Source of the DNA: Ramicandelaber brevisporus
Taxonomy: Eukaryota > Kickxellomycota > Ramicandelaberales > Ramicandelaberaceae
Direction of reading: 5' to 3'
Assembly (NCBI GenBank): GCA_025201865.1
Contig: MU602808.1
Location: 10,363 to 43,539 of the forward strand
Length of the DNA stretch: 33,177 nucleotides
Positions 17,223 to 27,741 of this stretch are shown here, piece by piece. Each line of letters begins with the position of its first letter. The first letter of the stretch is position 1. The notes below the pieces were generated by a model. The model was given only the letters and a program-made list of their open reading frames with translations, was not told the DNA's origin and searched no databases. The position numbers were made by a program, and so were the translations under genes.

Positions 17223-20200
17223 TTAATTTCGTTTCTTTGCCGAAGGTGGGTTTGCAAGCAGGATGGTTCGATCCCCAATCATTTGCTGAGTAACACGTTG
17301 AACAGTTGCTGACCTCGTTCTGACGGCTTCATTGTCAAGACTAGCGTCACTTGGCAGAAGTTGTGTGTGCTGCTGTGAGAGTGGTGACAATGGAGTGTGG
17401 CCTCGTTCACTCAACACTCCTCCTCCTACACCGCCTATACCATTTCCTCCGTTATTGTTGCCACTGCTGATGCCACGAGGCGAGCGTAGACCGCCTGATG
17501 TCTCAAATGTCACAGGCGAGTCAATGTGCATTGCATGGCTACTGTTGGTGGTGTTGATGACATTGCTGTTTGTGCTTCCACTGCTGCTTCGCGTGGTTGT
17601 CGACGATGATCCCGATATTTGAAGCTGTTGTTGGTGTTGTTGATGTTGTTGATGTTGGTGTTGCTGATTCCCAAGCGTCAAGCGAGATAAATGACCGCCT
17701 GTAAAGTTTAGGCTGTAAAGAGAAGATGAGCGAGAGCGCGGTCGGTGTCCCAGAATCTGCATCAATGGACTTGGACATTCGCTCATTCCCTGCTGTTGTT
17801 GCTGCTGCTGCTGCTGATGGTGTTGCTGCTGACTGGCAGTTGCATGTGCCTGCAAATGCTGTTGAGATGCCGATGTTGACAATGTAGAATCGGTACCTAG
17901 TCCATCTGCTTGTACCGTGACAGCATTAGCCGTACTAGCTGAGGAAGTCGAACCGAATCCAGCCCACGTCGCCAGCGGGAACATCAGATGTGCACCATTA
18001 CTGCCGCGACGACTGCTTCGAATGCCACCAATCTCAGACAACGATGACCCAGGTGTTGGTGGCTGATTTGGTGTATCGATTGCCGAGGGCAGTGAAATTG
18101 CAGAAGCAAGTTGTGAAGATTGATGTCCTTGCTGCTGAGCTTGCTGATGGAGGCGGAATTGACTCGTAGAAAGCGCAGATGGCAGCATTAGCGGTGTGGA
18201 TGGCGAGTAACTCTGACGACGTCTACCAGGTGAGTGAATAATCATGATGGCGGTGTTTGGAGATTGGATGCGTCTCTTGACCGGCAATCCATTGTTTAGA
18301 CCGGATGGTGAGGCCGAGCCTGTAGTTTCGCTTGGACTACTGCAGCTGAAAGAGTCGGTGTCCAAACCAGTGTATTTGCGCTTTGGCGGGCGAGCTGTGA
18401 TGGGTGCGCCGCCTAGGGCACTTGCAGTTCCCAGTGGTGGTGGGATGGATGGTGGTGGAAGCTGCAAAGTGGCGCTACTAAGAGGAGTGTTTGCAGCGTT
18501 GGCTGATGGACCGGTGCTGCTCACGCTGCGCGTCATGGCAGTAGATGTTGGCTCAGGACTAGAAATCATCATTGGTGACCGAGATGACATTGAGGGTGAT
18601 CGAGAGTGCACACGACGGATGGCGGGCGATACATGAATAACTGAGCCAAGACCGGTGCTACGGCGTGGTGTGATCGGTATTGCCACAGCAAAAGAGGAAG
18701 ATGATGGCAACGAGGAACTCAGCATTGTGCCAGCCGTGCTTAACGCCATTTCTGTATTTGGAGTTGATGGTGGCAAAAATGCAGTTGCTTGGTTAGTCGC
18801 TGTTCTCGAATTGCCTGCAGATGAACCCAATGACAGTGCAGAGTCATCAACCTCAAACTCGCGTTCGCCGGCTGCCAATGGCGGATACGGAGCAACAAGC
18901 GACTCGGTGTCAGACATCATTGTCAGATGTGGAGATGACGCAGCTGAAGTTGAAGGAGAGGGTGTGCCTTCTCGCATACGCCACATCATGACATTACTCA
19001 GCCGAAGTGGAGGCGGTGGCTGCATGTTTACGTTTGAGTTGAGAGTTGGATGTGTTCTGAAACGCGTTGGAATTGTTGAGCTTGCCATTGACACCACATC
19101 CTCAAATGCAGATGACGACAGCTCTGCAGCCGCCTGTGAAGTTGGCACAATGTCTGGCAGACCATCATCTGATTCATTGATCCGAGATTCACCAACTCTA
19201 TCAACAACATCGTCGCCATCATGGTCCTCATCATCACCATCATCATTAACCAGCGCAGAGATATCCACCGATCCTCGTAGTCTGGATTCGCCATTGCTGA
19301 CTACTCTCTGATTCTGCTGTGGCTGGAATGAGTACAATGAGGCAAATGGACTAAATGCGCTTTCTGTTGCACTCAATTGGCTCGGATCCATGTTGAGTTT
19401 GCCTGTTGTAGCCTTCTCTGCGACCATCTTCAGCGTTCTCGTCAGTCGATATTCTGACTGAATCTCTGCGGCTGCTGCGCTGGTTTCATTAACAATCACT
19501 TTACCGAATATCTTGTTACGAGCTGCCATTGCTGCGATGTTGAGTGCGGATCGTCCTCCTCCATACTGAGCAAATGATGATGCTGGTCCGCTCGCACTAC
19601 CAGCCGCACTGAGACTTTGACTTCGACTCAATCCAGCCTGAATTGGCTGGCCATTAAGCTGCGAGAGTAATGGCGGTCTACTGCCAATATCCATTCCAAG
19701 TGCATTTCGTACACCACTTCCACAATCAATTCCACCACCACCACTAACATTGCCATTGCTATCAATATTCATCATGCTAATGCTATTGTTGTTGCTAAAT
19801 AGAATATCAGCTGGTTGCGAGCACGTGCATCTTAATAGACCCATGACAGCGCCGCCAGTCCCGTTACTCCCCACGAGCTGCTCCTTGCTTCGCATCGGGC
19901 ATCCACGTCTATGCCGTTGACCAGGTTCTCGGTGAGCTCTCCGTCGACCATGTCGCCTCTGCTGCTGCTGATGATGCTCCTGATGGTGATGATGGTGGTG
20001 GTGATGTCTTCTAGTACCGCTGTTCTGACTGTCAATATCCATCTCATCATCAGAACCAGATGACGATGAGGCAGAAGAAGACGACGAAGATAGAGCTGCG
20101 TTTCGAACATTGCGAAAAGTGCCGCCTCCACCTCCACCACTATTGTTATTGGTATTGTCACTGTTATGAGACTGTAGGCTGGTTAAAGACGGTGCAGTCT

Positions 20201-20249
20201 GTCCTGGCAACACAGCTGAGGGACGCTGATGAAGACGATCGTCATCCAT
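17223..20249 (-). CDS. Ser/Gln/His-rich orphan protein, 1008 aa, probably nuclear
   Basis: I do not recognise a catalytic or binding domain. The sequence is mostly disordered, rich in Ser, Gly, Gln and Pro. Near the N-terminus an eight-His run and a basic Arg/His stretch come before a small cysteine pair (LLRCTCSQ). The most ordered-looking segment is ALNIAAMAARNKIFGKVIVN through EYRLTRTLKMVAEKATTGKL, about residues 235-290. Many Ser-Pro and Thr-Pro sites (RVHSRSPSMSSRSP, RRIQSPN, RRRQSYSP) suggest proline-directed phosphorylation. PPKRKY, PVKRR and a final SAKKRN could be nuclear signals. The frame is open to 20489. I chose MDDDRLHQRPS at 20249 because the longer version would run into the region just before the divergent BRCT gene and adds a hydrophobic, unlike stretch. 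Confidence 0.72.
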   Translation of the reverse strand: MDDDRLHQRPSAVLPGQTAPSLTSLQSHNSDNTNNNSGGGGGGTFRNVRNAALSSSSSSASSSSGSDDEMDIDSQNSGTRRHHHHHHHHQEHHQQQQRRHGRRRAHREPGQRHRRGCPMRSKEQLVGSNGTGGAVMGLLRCTCSQPADILFSNNNSISMMNIDSNGNVSGGGGIDCGSGVRNALGMDIGSRPPLLSQLNGQPIQAGLSRSQSLSAAGSASGPASSFAQYGGGRSALNIAAMAARNKIFGKVIVNETSAAAAEIQSEYRLTRTLKMVAEKATTGKLNMDPSQLSATESAFSPFASLYSFQPQQNQRVVSNGESRLRGSVDISALVNDDGDDEDHDGDDVVDRVGESRINESDDGLPDIVPTSQAAAELSSSAFEDVVSMASSTIPTRFRTHPTLNSNVNMQPPPPLRLSNVMMWRMREGTPSPSTSAASSPHLTMMSDTESLVAPYPPLAAGEREFEVDDSALSLGSSAGNSRTATNQATAFLPPSTPNTEMALSTAGTMLSSSLPSSSSFAVAIPITPRRSTGLGSVIHVSPAIRRVHSRSPSMSSRSPMMISSPEPTSTAMTRSVSSTGPSANAANTPLSSATLQLPPPSIPPPLGTASALGGAPITARPPKRKYTGLDTDSFSCSSPSETTGSASPSGLNNGLPVKRRIQSPNTAIMIIHSPGRRRQSYSPSTPLMLPSALSTSQFRLHQQAQQQGHQSSQLASAISLPSAIDTPNQPPTPGSSLSEIGGIRSSRRGSNGAHLMFPLATWAGFGSTSSASTANAVTVQADGLGTDSTLSTSASQQHLQAHATASQQQHHQQQQQQQQQGMSECPSPLMQILGHRPRSRSSSLYSLNFTGGHLSRLTLGNQQHQHQQHQQHQQQLQISGSSSTTTRSSSGSTNSNVINTTNSSHAMHIDSPVTFETSGGLRSPRGISSGNNNGGNGIGGVGGGVLSERGHTPLSPLSQQHTQLLPSDASLDNEAVRTRSATVQRVTQQMIGDRTILLANPPSAKKRN

Positions 20250-20519
20250 AGCTACGGATGGGGCTCTGTTATGGCGATCAATCGGCGATGTAAACAACAA
20301 AAGAAAGCGAGTCGTCGGAGTATTGAAGGAAGGCGAATAGCAGAAAGCCAAAAGCCAAAAGCCAAAAAGCCCAAACAGCTGAAGATTGACTTGGACAATC
20401 CACTCCTCCTCCTCCGTCTCCTCCTCTATTCTTTCTACACGGCACGGCACGAAGCTGCGTACACACTGATAGTTCTGGTGGACCTGCATAGCGCTGCGTA
20501 CACACTGTTAGAGTATAGT
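20250..20519. promoter_or_regulatory. divergent promoter region with a 19-bp direct repeat
   Basis: These 270 bases separate the starts of the Ser-rich orphan (minus) and the BRCT gene (plus). GCTGCGTACACACTGATAG at 20454-20472 recurs at 20493-20511 with one change, a 39-bp period, ending 9 bases before the BRCT start. An AGCCAAA array lies at 20346-20372 and a CTCCTC-rich stretch at 20403-20430. Regulatory use is inferred. Confidence 0.55.
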
Positions 20520-22702
20520 ATGACGAGCAATGGTGCGACAACGACAACTACAACTACAGCAGTTACAGCAGTTACAGCAACCACACCAACAGTGTTTGCG
20601 AGTTGCGTGTTCTTGATTGATCCCTCGCTCTTCCCACTCGAAGCTGCACGTCTTGAAGCACTGCTTGTTCACTTTGGTGCAACGCCTGCATCTGACTTCA
20701 TTGGTGCCACCAAAAGCGATGGAACCAGTCTACCTCCACTGTGTCAAATGGCTTCAGTTATCGACACGGACAAAGTTACTCATATTTTTTGCCAAGATGT
20801 TTGTTTGTTTACACATCCACCAATGCCTGAAACTGAGAATCGAACGCGCTTTGTAACACCAGATTGGGCATATCAGCAAGCCGTCAGCATCGCTTCCAAT
20901 GTCTCACCATCTGTCAGAATATCGACATTGCACGAAATGTTCTTTGCGCCGCGGCTCAACTGTATACAGCATCTGAAGTGGCTTTCATCATTTCGTGCAT
21001 CAGAGAGCGCGAGGTTATTGCTGGATATTAGTGATAACAGCGACAGTCGCATTACTCAGTCATCCGTCATGGCATCCGCAATGTTTAGCGGTGTTATCGC
21101 AACAGCATTCGGTTTGAAAGTAGATGAGGAGCGCATTGTTAGTCAATTGGTTGAAAGATATGGCGGGCGGTTTGTTCGAGCAAGTGAAGGTGATAATGAT
21201 GACAACGCATTATCCGTAATAACTCATATCATAGTTACAGATGATGATGATGCTTCAACTTTGGATATTGCCAACTCTTCTATCCACATTGCGACTCTAC
21301 AGTGGCTGAATGATTGCATAACTATAAAACGACTACTGCCACTGGAGCTTTACTATCATAATAATCATAATCAGCAACAGCAGCAACAAAAGAAACAGAA
21401 TCAACATTTAACAACAGCAACAGCTGGAGTTAGAAACAGATCGTGGCTATCGCGGTTACTACTTGGTTCAACAATATCTCCATTCTGCTCCACAGTTGAC
21501 GATAACAAGCTCATGGCACACAGCGTCGATACTCTCACCTCGTTTCTACGTGGTGCCACAGTCTATCTTTCAATTACAAACGACAATAGCGATGATCATA
21601 TCGATGCGCTGTGTCAGAGACTCCGCAGCTATGGAGTTACGATACTCTCACAATCACCAGTAGTCATTAATAACATTGATGTTCTGATTTGCCATACTCG
21701 AGATGGCAATCCACGCGACCATCAACTGGTATCTGCAGCAGTTCGTCACAATCTCAGTAGCAGCAGCAGCAAGCAGATTCTGATTGGTAACTTTGCTTGG
21801 CTGCAGTTTATAATGGACGCTAATGTGTTTGTGCATCCGATGCGGTCGCCACTCTTCTTCCCGCATCGATCACTGCCGATTCCTGGCTTTGAATCGCAGC
21901 AAGTTCGGATTGCCATCTCTGACTCGTGTTACTCTGCTGAATCGAGAGCATACTTGGAGCGCCTTGTGTTGATTGCTGGAGCCGAACTTGCTGAAAGCAG
22001 CACTGATCATTATACGCACCTCATCGCAGCAAGCAGTGATTATCTCAATGATGACAGCACTAAATCAGTCATCTCACACATTTGGCTGGAAGATTGCGTG
22101 CGTGATTGGACGTATCATGATGCAAACAAGCAAATGTATCGATATCTACCAGCCGCTACAATACAAAACAGTCGGCGATATCCAAGCATACTTGATTCTG
22201 TAGTTGGTACGGATTCAGGTTCTTCAGTCAGCCTGGATGAAATTGAGAGATGGCTCAACGAGTGTCCCTGTGAAGAGCCTCAGCAGTCCATACTTCCACC
22301 GTCTTCTCCTCCTCGACTCCCACCTTCATCGCCGCCCGCACTACCAATGAGTGAGCCGCAACTTCCATCATCCGAGCTATCATTCCTGATTCCACAATTA
22401 CAACAGCGTCCTCAGCCACAGCCACAGCCACAGCCACAATTGCAGTTGCAGCAACCAGTGACACGATATGTCCGCCGAGCAGCTGCACAGAATGCTGCAT
22501 CCAACCTCAAATCCGTAATGGCAGCAGAAACTGCATTTGGTGACGAGATGAAGAGTGTAGCGAAGCGAAAACGTACTAAAATCAGTGGCGTCAGTGCAAA
22601 TGATATCAGTCTGGGCAACTTTATGGACATTGACATTGACAACTATGATGATGATGGTGATAATAATGCTGCCCAAATTGTAAATCAGAGTGGTGGTGAT
22701 AG

Positions 22703-22733
<31 letters not shown>

Positions 22734-23885
22734 AATGAGAGTGATTCACCCGCTCCGATTCAGATTAAGACACCTCGCACAGCAGGCGGTCGACAAAGGC
22801 GTATGCTGGATCCGCCTTCAAGCCAGTTCACAACTCCTACTACTCAGCGACTCTCTAACACAATCTCATCCATGACAATCAACTCTGCGCCATCATCGTC
22901 ATCGTCACTACGTGTTGGAAAGCCCAAACTAGAATCCGCATTCTCAACAATCTCTGACGACTTTGGCGATATAGCCTCAGTCTCTTCTCAAACACCCACC
23001 AAATCAACAACAACTACAACAGCAGCAGCACTCCAAATTGGCAAATCTACAGCATCTGCAATACGCATTCTGTGCACTGGTTACAAGCCGCCTCAGTCTC
23101 TTTTATCAGCAATTCGTTCAAAACTCAAAGCTTGCAAAATCACATCGGATGCCAAAACGTGCACTCATCTCGTTACGACGGCAATTGCCAGAACTGAAAA
23201 GTTTCTTTGTGCAATGTCAACTGCCCACTTCTTTGTGACTCCAGAGTGGCTAACTCAGTCAGCGGCTGCTGGATACTGGCTGGATGAGCGTCAATTCCCA
23301 GTGGTGGATCCAAAGACTGAGCAAAAGTATGGATTCAAACTGCAGACTGTGTTGAGAATGAGAGATGACAAGTCTAATAACAAGCGTAGTCTTGATGGTT
23401 ATGGTGATGGTGGTGATATCAATGGAAATGATGACAAAATTGGATGGAGACTGTACGATGGATGGACAGTGATCATTACACCGAAAACTGAACCAAAAGC
23501 AAGTAGTTTGAAGCCGTGTATTGAGTGTGCGGGTGGAATAGTTACGACGCACATTTCGACTAAAGCAGGTTTGCAAAAGGTTGTAACTGCGTTTATTCAA
23601 GATGTCGAGGATTTAAAGAAACGGGACAAGAAGGCAAGTTATGATGGTGACACCAGTGAGATTGAAGAGGATGGTGACGATGATGACGATGATGTGCAAG
23701 CTCGGCTGATGGTTGTGTCGTGTGTGGAAGACAGTGGTATCTGGAGGGATGTGTATCGGCCATTGCAGCAAGAATCACCCGAGGCTGCCAAACGAATAAA
23801 GTTTGTCACAACAGAAGCAGTTCTGGTGTCGCTCTTAAAGTTGTCCCTAGACGACGTCCTTGAACAGTATTCATTAAACCCTTAA
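20520..23885 (+). CDS. six-BRCT DNA-damage scaffold, Rtt107/Brc1-like, 1121 aa
   Basis: The order is four BRCT domains, a long disordered middle and two C-terminal BRCT domains, as in yeast Rtt107 and fission yeast Brc1 (PTIP-related). These bind phosphorylated histone H2A and repair partners at damaged or stalled replication forks. BRCT1 starts FASCVFLIDPSLFP, and BRCT2 is GVIATAFGL through ATLQWLNDC. BRCT3 covers FLRGATVYLSI to NFAWLQF. BRCT4 begins LPIPGFESQQVRIAISDSCY, a segment typical of the family. The middle part has Pro, Gln/Pro and Asp runs. BRCT5 (about 847-945) has IRILCTGYKPPQSLL, CTHLV, RTEKFLCAMS and FVTPEWL. BRCT6 (about 980-1118) has GWTVIITP and CAGGIV. I start at the ATG at 20520; the open frame back to 20229 would overlap the divergent gene. 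Confidence 0.88.
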
Positions 23886-24223
23886 ACAAAAGAAATACAA
23901 CCTGTGTTTAACAATTAAACTTCTCACAGTGTGACCTGCATCATGTTGTCGTATTTGTTGGGTGTTATCACTCCACTGTCAGCCACTGTGGGAGCGAGCT
24001 GTGGGTGAAAAAAGAGTAAAGCAGAGAGCCAGAGAGAATAACAAAGTGACTCCCAGCTATTGCGACTTTGAGGAACAGTGAGCTTATCAATTTTGTCAGC
24101 ACAACCTCGACTTTATTCGTTCTTGTTTTTGCTTTTGTTTTTGCTTGCCTACTTACCTGCCCGCTTTCTTTCTTTCTTTTGACCTCGCACAGACACGACG
24201 CCTTGTTGTTTGTGGCTGTTACA
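23886..24223 (+). promoter_or_regulatory. upstream region of the MATE gene
   Basis: 338 bases. There is a TTTGC/TTCTTT-rich pyrimidine stretch at about 24110-24180 before the start codon. Its open frame is in phase with the MATE gene but has no ATG, and its hydrophobic translation comes from the T-rich bases. No separate gene is seen. Confidence 0.45.
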
Positions 24224-25801
24224 ATGGCTGACGACACGTCTCCCGATTCGCGGGCGACGTTGGTGCCACCGGCTGCACACAGACCTGCCCTCGAACACGA
24301 CAGTTGCAGCAGCAGCAACAACAACAATGAAAGCGCACCACTGTTGTCACCTTGTGTCAACAGCTCACCAACGATACTGCCAACTCTTGCATCCGAAGCT
24401 CTGTCGCTTTTGACATATGCTCTACCGATGATGTACATTATTAGTATGATTATGTTTCTCCAAATTACCGCCATTGGCGCGACCGGTACGCTTGGGAAAG
24501 AAGCCCTCGCCGCCTTTGCGTCTGGTCGCGCAATCAGTACTCTGTTTGCATTTGCACCCATGATGGGCTTGGGCACAATGATCGAGACGCTCTGCAGCCA
24601 GTCATTCACCGGTGCGGCAGATACAAACCCCAGGTTGACTGGATACTGGTTCCAGCGACTGTTTGTCATTGTTACGATTATGTTTGTGGCGATAGAGGCA
24701 TGTCTGTGGAAAAGCGAGTGGCTGTTTCGGCTGGTATTCTCGACAAACACGGAGCAAATTAACAGAGATGCAGTGGTGTTTCTGAGATGGGATATACTGT
24801 GCTACTATATCAGCGCGGTTGCAGACAGCTACAAGAGGTTCCTGTTTGCGCAGGATATTAAAGCTCCGAGCGTACTGAGTGTATCAGTTGCTGTGCCAGT
24901 GTGCGTCTTGAGCAGCTCATACCTTGTCAGCAATCCAGCCATTGGTGTTTCCGGTGCGCCAATTTCGATATGTTTGGCGTATGTTGCCCATCTGACTACC
25001 ATGGTTGTTTACGTGAAAGTCACTGGATGCTGCAAAGATACCTGGGGCGGTTGGAACTGGCACGAAGCCACTCGCGATTGGCAGCTGTTTGTAACATTGG
25101 GTGTTCCAGCTGCTCTAACTCTGATGGTTGAATACGGCACCCAAGAAATCATCACGATTGCTTCGGCTCAGTTGAATCCACTGGCATTGGTGGTCCACCC
25201 AATTGTAGCCGCAACGCTGCGTATGGGAACCAGCGGCTTTACTTTGCCTGTTGGAATGGCTGCTGCTGCTCGGGTTGGTCATGCACTGGGCGATTCCAAT
25301 GCCAGACGCACGAAGCGAGTAGCATTTGTCGGAACAGTCATCTGCTGCGCCGTATCCGCATTTGCAAGCGTGGTGCTGTTTGTGTACCGACTCGAAATTG
25401 CTCAGTACTACAGCAACCAGCATGATGTGGTTGCACTGACTAGCTCGCTGTTCCAGTACATTGCAGTCGTAGTTTTACTGATCGGCATGAACAATGGATT
25501 CAACGGCATCCTCCGAGGGAAAGGACGGCAGCCGCAAATCCTGCTATTCAAAGTCGCTGGATACTATGTGGTCTCGCTGCCAGTTGGCTACTTTTTGGCA
25601 TTCCGTCGAGAATGGGGTGTCTATGGACTGTGGTCGGCGATGGGCTGTGGTAGTCTTGCGACAACCATTCTGCAAGTTTGGTGGATTCTTGGTACGGATT
25701 GGGATATGGAGACTTTGCTGTGCCAGAAGCGACTCGGTAAATCGGTGCCGGAAGTCGACACGACAACCAGTGATGACGATAATGATCAAGCTATTTGTTA
25801 A
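24224..25801 (+). CDS. MATE-family multidrug/toxin extrusion transporter, 525 aa
   Basis: Integral membrane cation- or proton-coupled exporter of small organic compounds, at the plasma membrane or vacuole. After about 60 polar residues rich in Asn and Ser, including a possible dileucine-type signal SAPLL, there are about twelve hydrophobic segments. The first is SLLTYALPMMYIISMIMFLQ. The family pattern around the second helix is clear: GRAISTLFAFAPMMGLGTMIE, then TLCSQSFTGA, matching the usual G...AL.TLcgQa.GA. The second half repeats the fold: TLMVEYGTQEI, TLRMGTSGFTLPVGMA, AAARVGHALGDSNARR and GILRGKGRQ. Start is ATG at 24224, with context ACAATGG. Substrate is unknown. The length is normal for eukaryotic MATE proteins. 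Confidence 0.9.
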   Translation: MADDTSPDSRATLVPPAAHRPALEHDSCSSSNNNNESAPLLSPCVNSSPTILPTLASEALSLLTYALPMMYIISMIMFLQITAIGATGTLGKEALAAFASGRAISTLFAFAPMMGLGTMIETLCSQSFTGAADTNPRLTGYWFQRLFVIVTIMFVAIEACLWKSEWLFRLVFSTNTEQINRDAVVFLRWDILCYYISAVADSYKRFLFAQDIKAPSVLSVSVAVPVCVLSSSYLVSNPAIGVSGAPISICLAYVAHLTTMVVYVKVTGCCKDTWGGWNWHEATRDWQLFVTLGVPAALTLMVEYGTQEIITIASAQLNPLALVVHPIVAATLRMGTSGFTLPVGMAAAARVGHALGDSNARRTKRVAFVGTVICCAVSAFASVVLFVYRLEIAQYYSNQHDVVALTSSLFQYIAVVVLLIGMNNGFNGILRGKGRQPQILLFKVAGYYVVSLPVGYFLAFRREWGVYGLWSAMGCGSLATTILQVWWILGTDWDMETLLCQKRLGKSVPEVDTTTSDDDNDQAIC

Positions 25802-26125
25802 TTATCTCTATTAAAAAGTAATGTCAATATAGCCGATAAGATTGATATAGTCGATATCGTCGATAAGGTTGATACGATACCATGGATGGATGTCAAATGT
25901 CTCGGTGATGCAAAAGGGGGGGAATGTAAAATGTAAAAGGGGTACAGCAAAGAATGTCTTGCGGGTCGGTTCGGATAGCTGGCGACATATAAAAAGAGTT
26001 CCCGCCACACACGAAACTCTGAGTCTGATCTCGAGCTTGGAGCTGCAATCGACTACTGCACTCACACTAACCCACTCACTCAAACAAAGAAAGAAAGAAT
26101 CTACGTTCCACATTGCCATTTACAC
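25802..26125 (+). promoter_or_regulatory. promoter of the adenylosuccinate lyase gene: TATA box and GATA repeat
   Basis: TATAAAAA is at 25988-25995, about 130 bases before the ATG. At 25834-25880 there are six GATA cores. These include a 14-base near repeat, CGATAAGATTGATA and CGATAAGGTTGATA, 27 bases apart. A G-run lies at 25916-25921, and a CA/CT-rich leader runs into the ATG. A role for GATA factors is inference. Confidence 0.55.
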
Positions 26126-27574
26126 ATGGACTCCAGCCGCGACAAGTACCAGAGCCCGCTGACCTCGCGCTATGCGTCGCCAGCCATGGCCTACAACTTC
26201 TCCGACAACAAAAAGTTCTCCACCTGGCGCAAGCTCTGGCTCACGCTGGCCACCGCCGAGAAGCAGCTCGGTCTCCCCCAAATCACCGACGAGGCTCTCG
26301 AGGAGATGCGCGCCAACCTCACGAACATTGACTATGCGATGGCCGCTGCCGAAGAGAAGCGCCGCCGTCACGATGTCATGGCCCACGTTCACACTTTTGG
26401 CGTAGCTTGCCCCAAGGCCGCCGGCATCATTCACTTGGGTGCCACATCGTGCTTCGTAACGGACAATGCCGACCTGATTGCTCTGCGTGACGGCCTCGAC
26501 TTGCTGCTGGGCAAGCTCGCTGGTGTTATTGAGGCACTGGCTGGATTCTCTGAAAAGCACCGTGCGCTGCCAGCACTTGGATTCACTCATTTCCAGCCCG
26601 CTCAGCTGACTACTGTTGGCAAGCGCGCTACGCTGTGGCTGCAGGAGCTGCTGATGGACTTGCGCAACATCCAGCGTGCACGTGACGACCTCAAGTTCCG
26701 CGGTGTCAAGGGCACCACTGGCACTCAGGCATCGTTCCTGGCTCTGTTCGAGGGCGAGCATGACAAGGTTGAGGCTCTGGACAAGCTCGTGTCCGAGATG
26801 AACGGCTTCTCTGCCTCGTACCCAGTCACTGGCCAGACTTATTCCCGCAAGGTCGACGTTGATGTGCTGAACGCACTGGCCTCATTTGGCGCCACTGCTC
26901 ACCGCATGGCTACCGACTTGCGTCTGCTCGCTCATCTCAAGGAGATTGAGGAGCCATTTGAGGCTGACCAGATTGGTTCATCTGCCATGGCCTACAAGCG
27001 CAACCCAATGCGCTGCGAGCGCATCTGTGCCCTGTCTCGCCATCTCATGACTCTGATTGGCAACACCCTCAACACTGCTGCTACTCAGTGGCTCGAGCGT
27101 ACTCTGGACGACTCTGCCAACCGCCGTGTCGCTCTTCCAGAGGCCTTCTTGACTGCCGACATCATTCTGTCCGTGCTGCAGAACGTCACCGAGGGCTTGG
27201 TTGTTTACCCAGCCGTGATTGCCCGCCGTATCCGCTCCGAGCTTCCATTCATGGCAACCGAGAACATCATCATGGCCATGGTGCAGCGCGGTGGCGACCG
27301 CCAGCAATGCCACGAGGAGATTCGCGTTCTCAGCCACCAGGCTGCCCGTCGTGTCAAGGAAGAAGGCGGCGACAATGATCTGCTCGAGCGTGTCAAGAAC
27401 ACTCCATACTTTGCTCCAATCATTGCCGATTTAGATTCGCTGCTGGATCCATCTACTTTCATCGGTCGTGCTCCAGAGCAGGTTGACTCATTCCTTAAGG
27501 AGCATGTCCGCCCAGCGCTCACCAGCTACGCCGAGCTCATGAGCAAGCGTGAAACTGTTTCGCTCAACGTTTAA
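26126..27574 (+). CDS. ADE13: adenylosuccinate lyase, 482 aa
   Basis: Purine biosynthesis enzyme that removes fumarate from SAICAR and from adenylosuccinate, acting twice on the route to AMP; a cytosolic homotetramer. The fumarase/aspartase superfamily signature [13 protein letters not shown] is at residues 284-296, with the catalytic serine in the SS pair at 285-286. The catalytic His block THFQPAQ is at 154-160 (His155), and HLGATS at 103-108 lines the active site. The eukaryotic N-terminus [11 protein letters not shown] is intact and the length matches yeast Ade13. Codons are more biased to C and G in the third position than in neighbouring genes, which fits high expression. A TATA box and GATA-rich repeat lie upstream. 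Single exon. The long minus-strand open frame inside is a shadow. Confidence 0.96.
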   Translation: MDSSRDKYQSPLTSRYASPAMAYNFSDNKKFSTWRKLWLTLATAEKQLGLPQITDEALEEMRANLTNIDYAMAAAEEKRRRHDVMAHVHTFGVACPKAAGIIHLGATSCFVTDNADLIALRDGLDLLLGKLAGVIEALAGFSEKHRALPALGFTHFQPAQLTTVGKRATLWLQELLMDLRNIQRARDDLKFRGVKGTTGTQASFLALFEGEHDKVEALDKLVSEMNGFSASYPVTGQTYSRKVDVDVLNALASFGATAHRMATDLRLLAHLKEIEEPFEADQIGSSAMAYKRNPMRCERICALSRHLMTLIGNTLNTAATQWLERTLDDSANRRVALPEAFLTADIILSVLQNVTEGLVVYPAVIARRIRSELPFMATENIIMAMVQRGGDRQQCHEEIRVLSHQAARRVKEEGGDNDLLERVKNTPYFAPIIADLDSLLDPSTFIGRAPEQVDSFLKEHVRPALTSYAELMSKRETVSLNV

Positions 27575-27741
27575 ATTAGATTTAGATAGATAAAATCAAG
27601 TAGGTTGTATACGATGATTATCAATTGTTTTGAATGAAAATAGTTTAAAGCAAGAACAATACGAGTACTTTGTGCAAAAAGGCAGTAAAGGAAATAGATG
27701 AGGAATAGGAGGGAATGGAAAGGATGTAAAAAAAAAACAAA

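Noticed and set aside
17264-17274. GGTTCGATCCC, like a tRNA B box
   Set aside because: It lies in the last codons of the Ser-rich protein; there is no A box or cloverleaf around it, and one B-box base differs.
20250-20489. 80-residue extension of the Ser-rich orphan with a hydrophobic stretch like a membrane segment
   Set aside because: It is the complement of the divergent promoter repeats; the MDDDR start is simpler.
20229-20519. Longer N-terminus for the BRCT protein starting at 20229
   Set aside because: It would overlap the start of the divergent gene and adds Lys/Arg/Leu sequence made from the AGCCAAA and CTCCTC repeats, with no BRCT similarity.
24068-24223. Signal-peptide-like extension of the MATE protein
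   Set aside because: There is no ATG in frame before 24224; the hydrophobic look comes from a T-rich leader.
26120-26761. 213-codon minus-strand frame inside adenylosuccinate lyase
   Set aside because: It is a shadow caused by the biased codon use of the sense gene.
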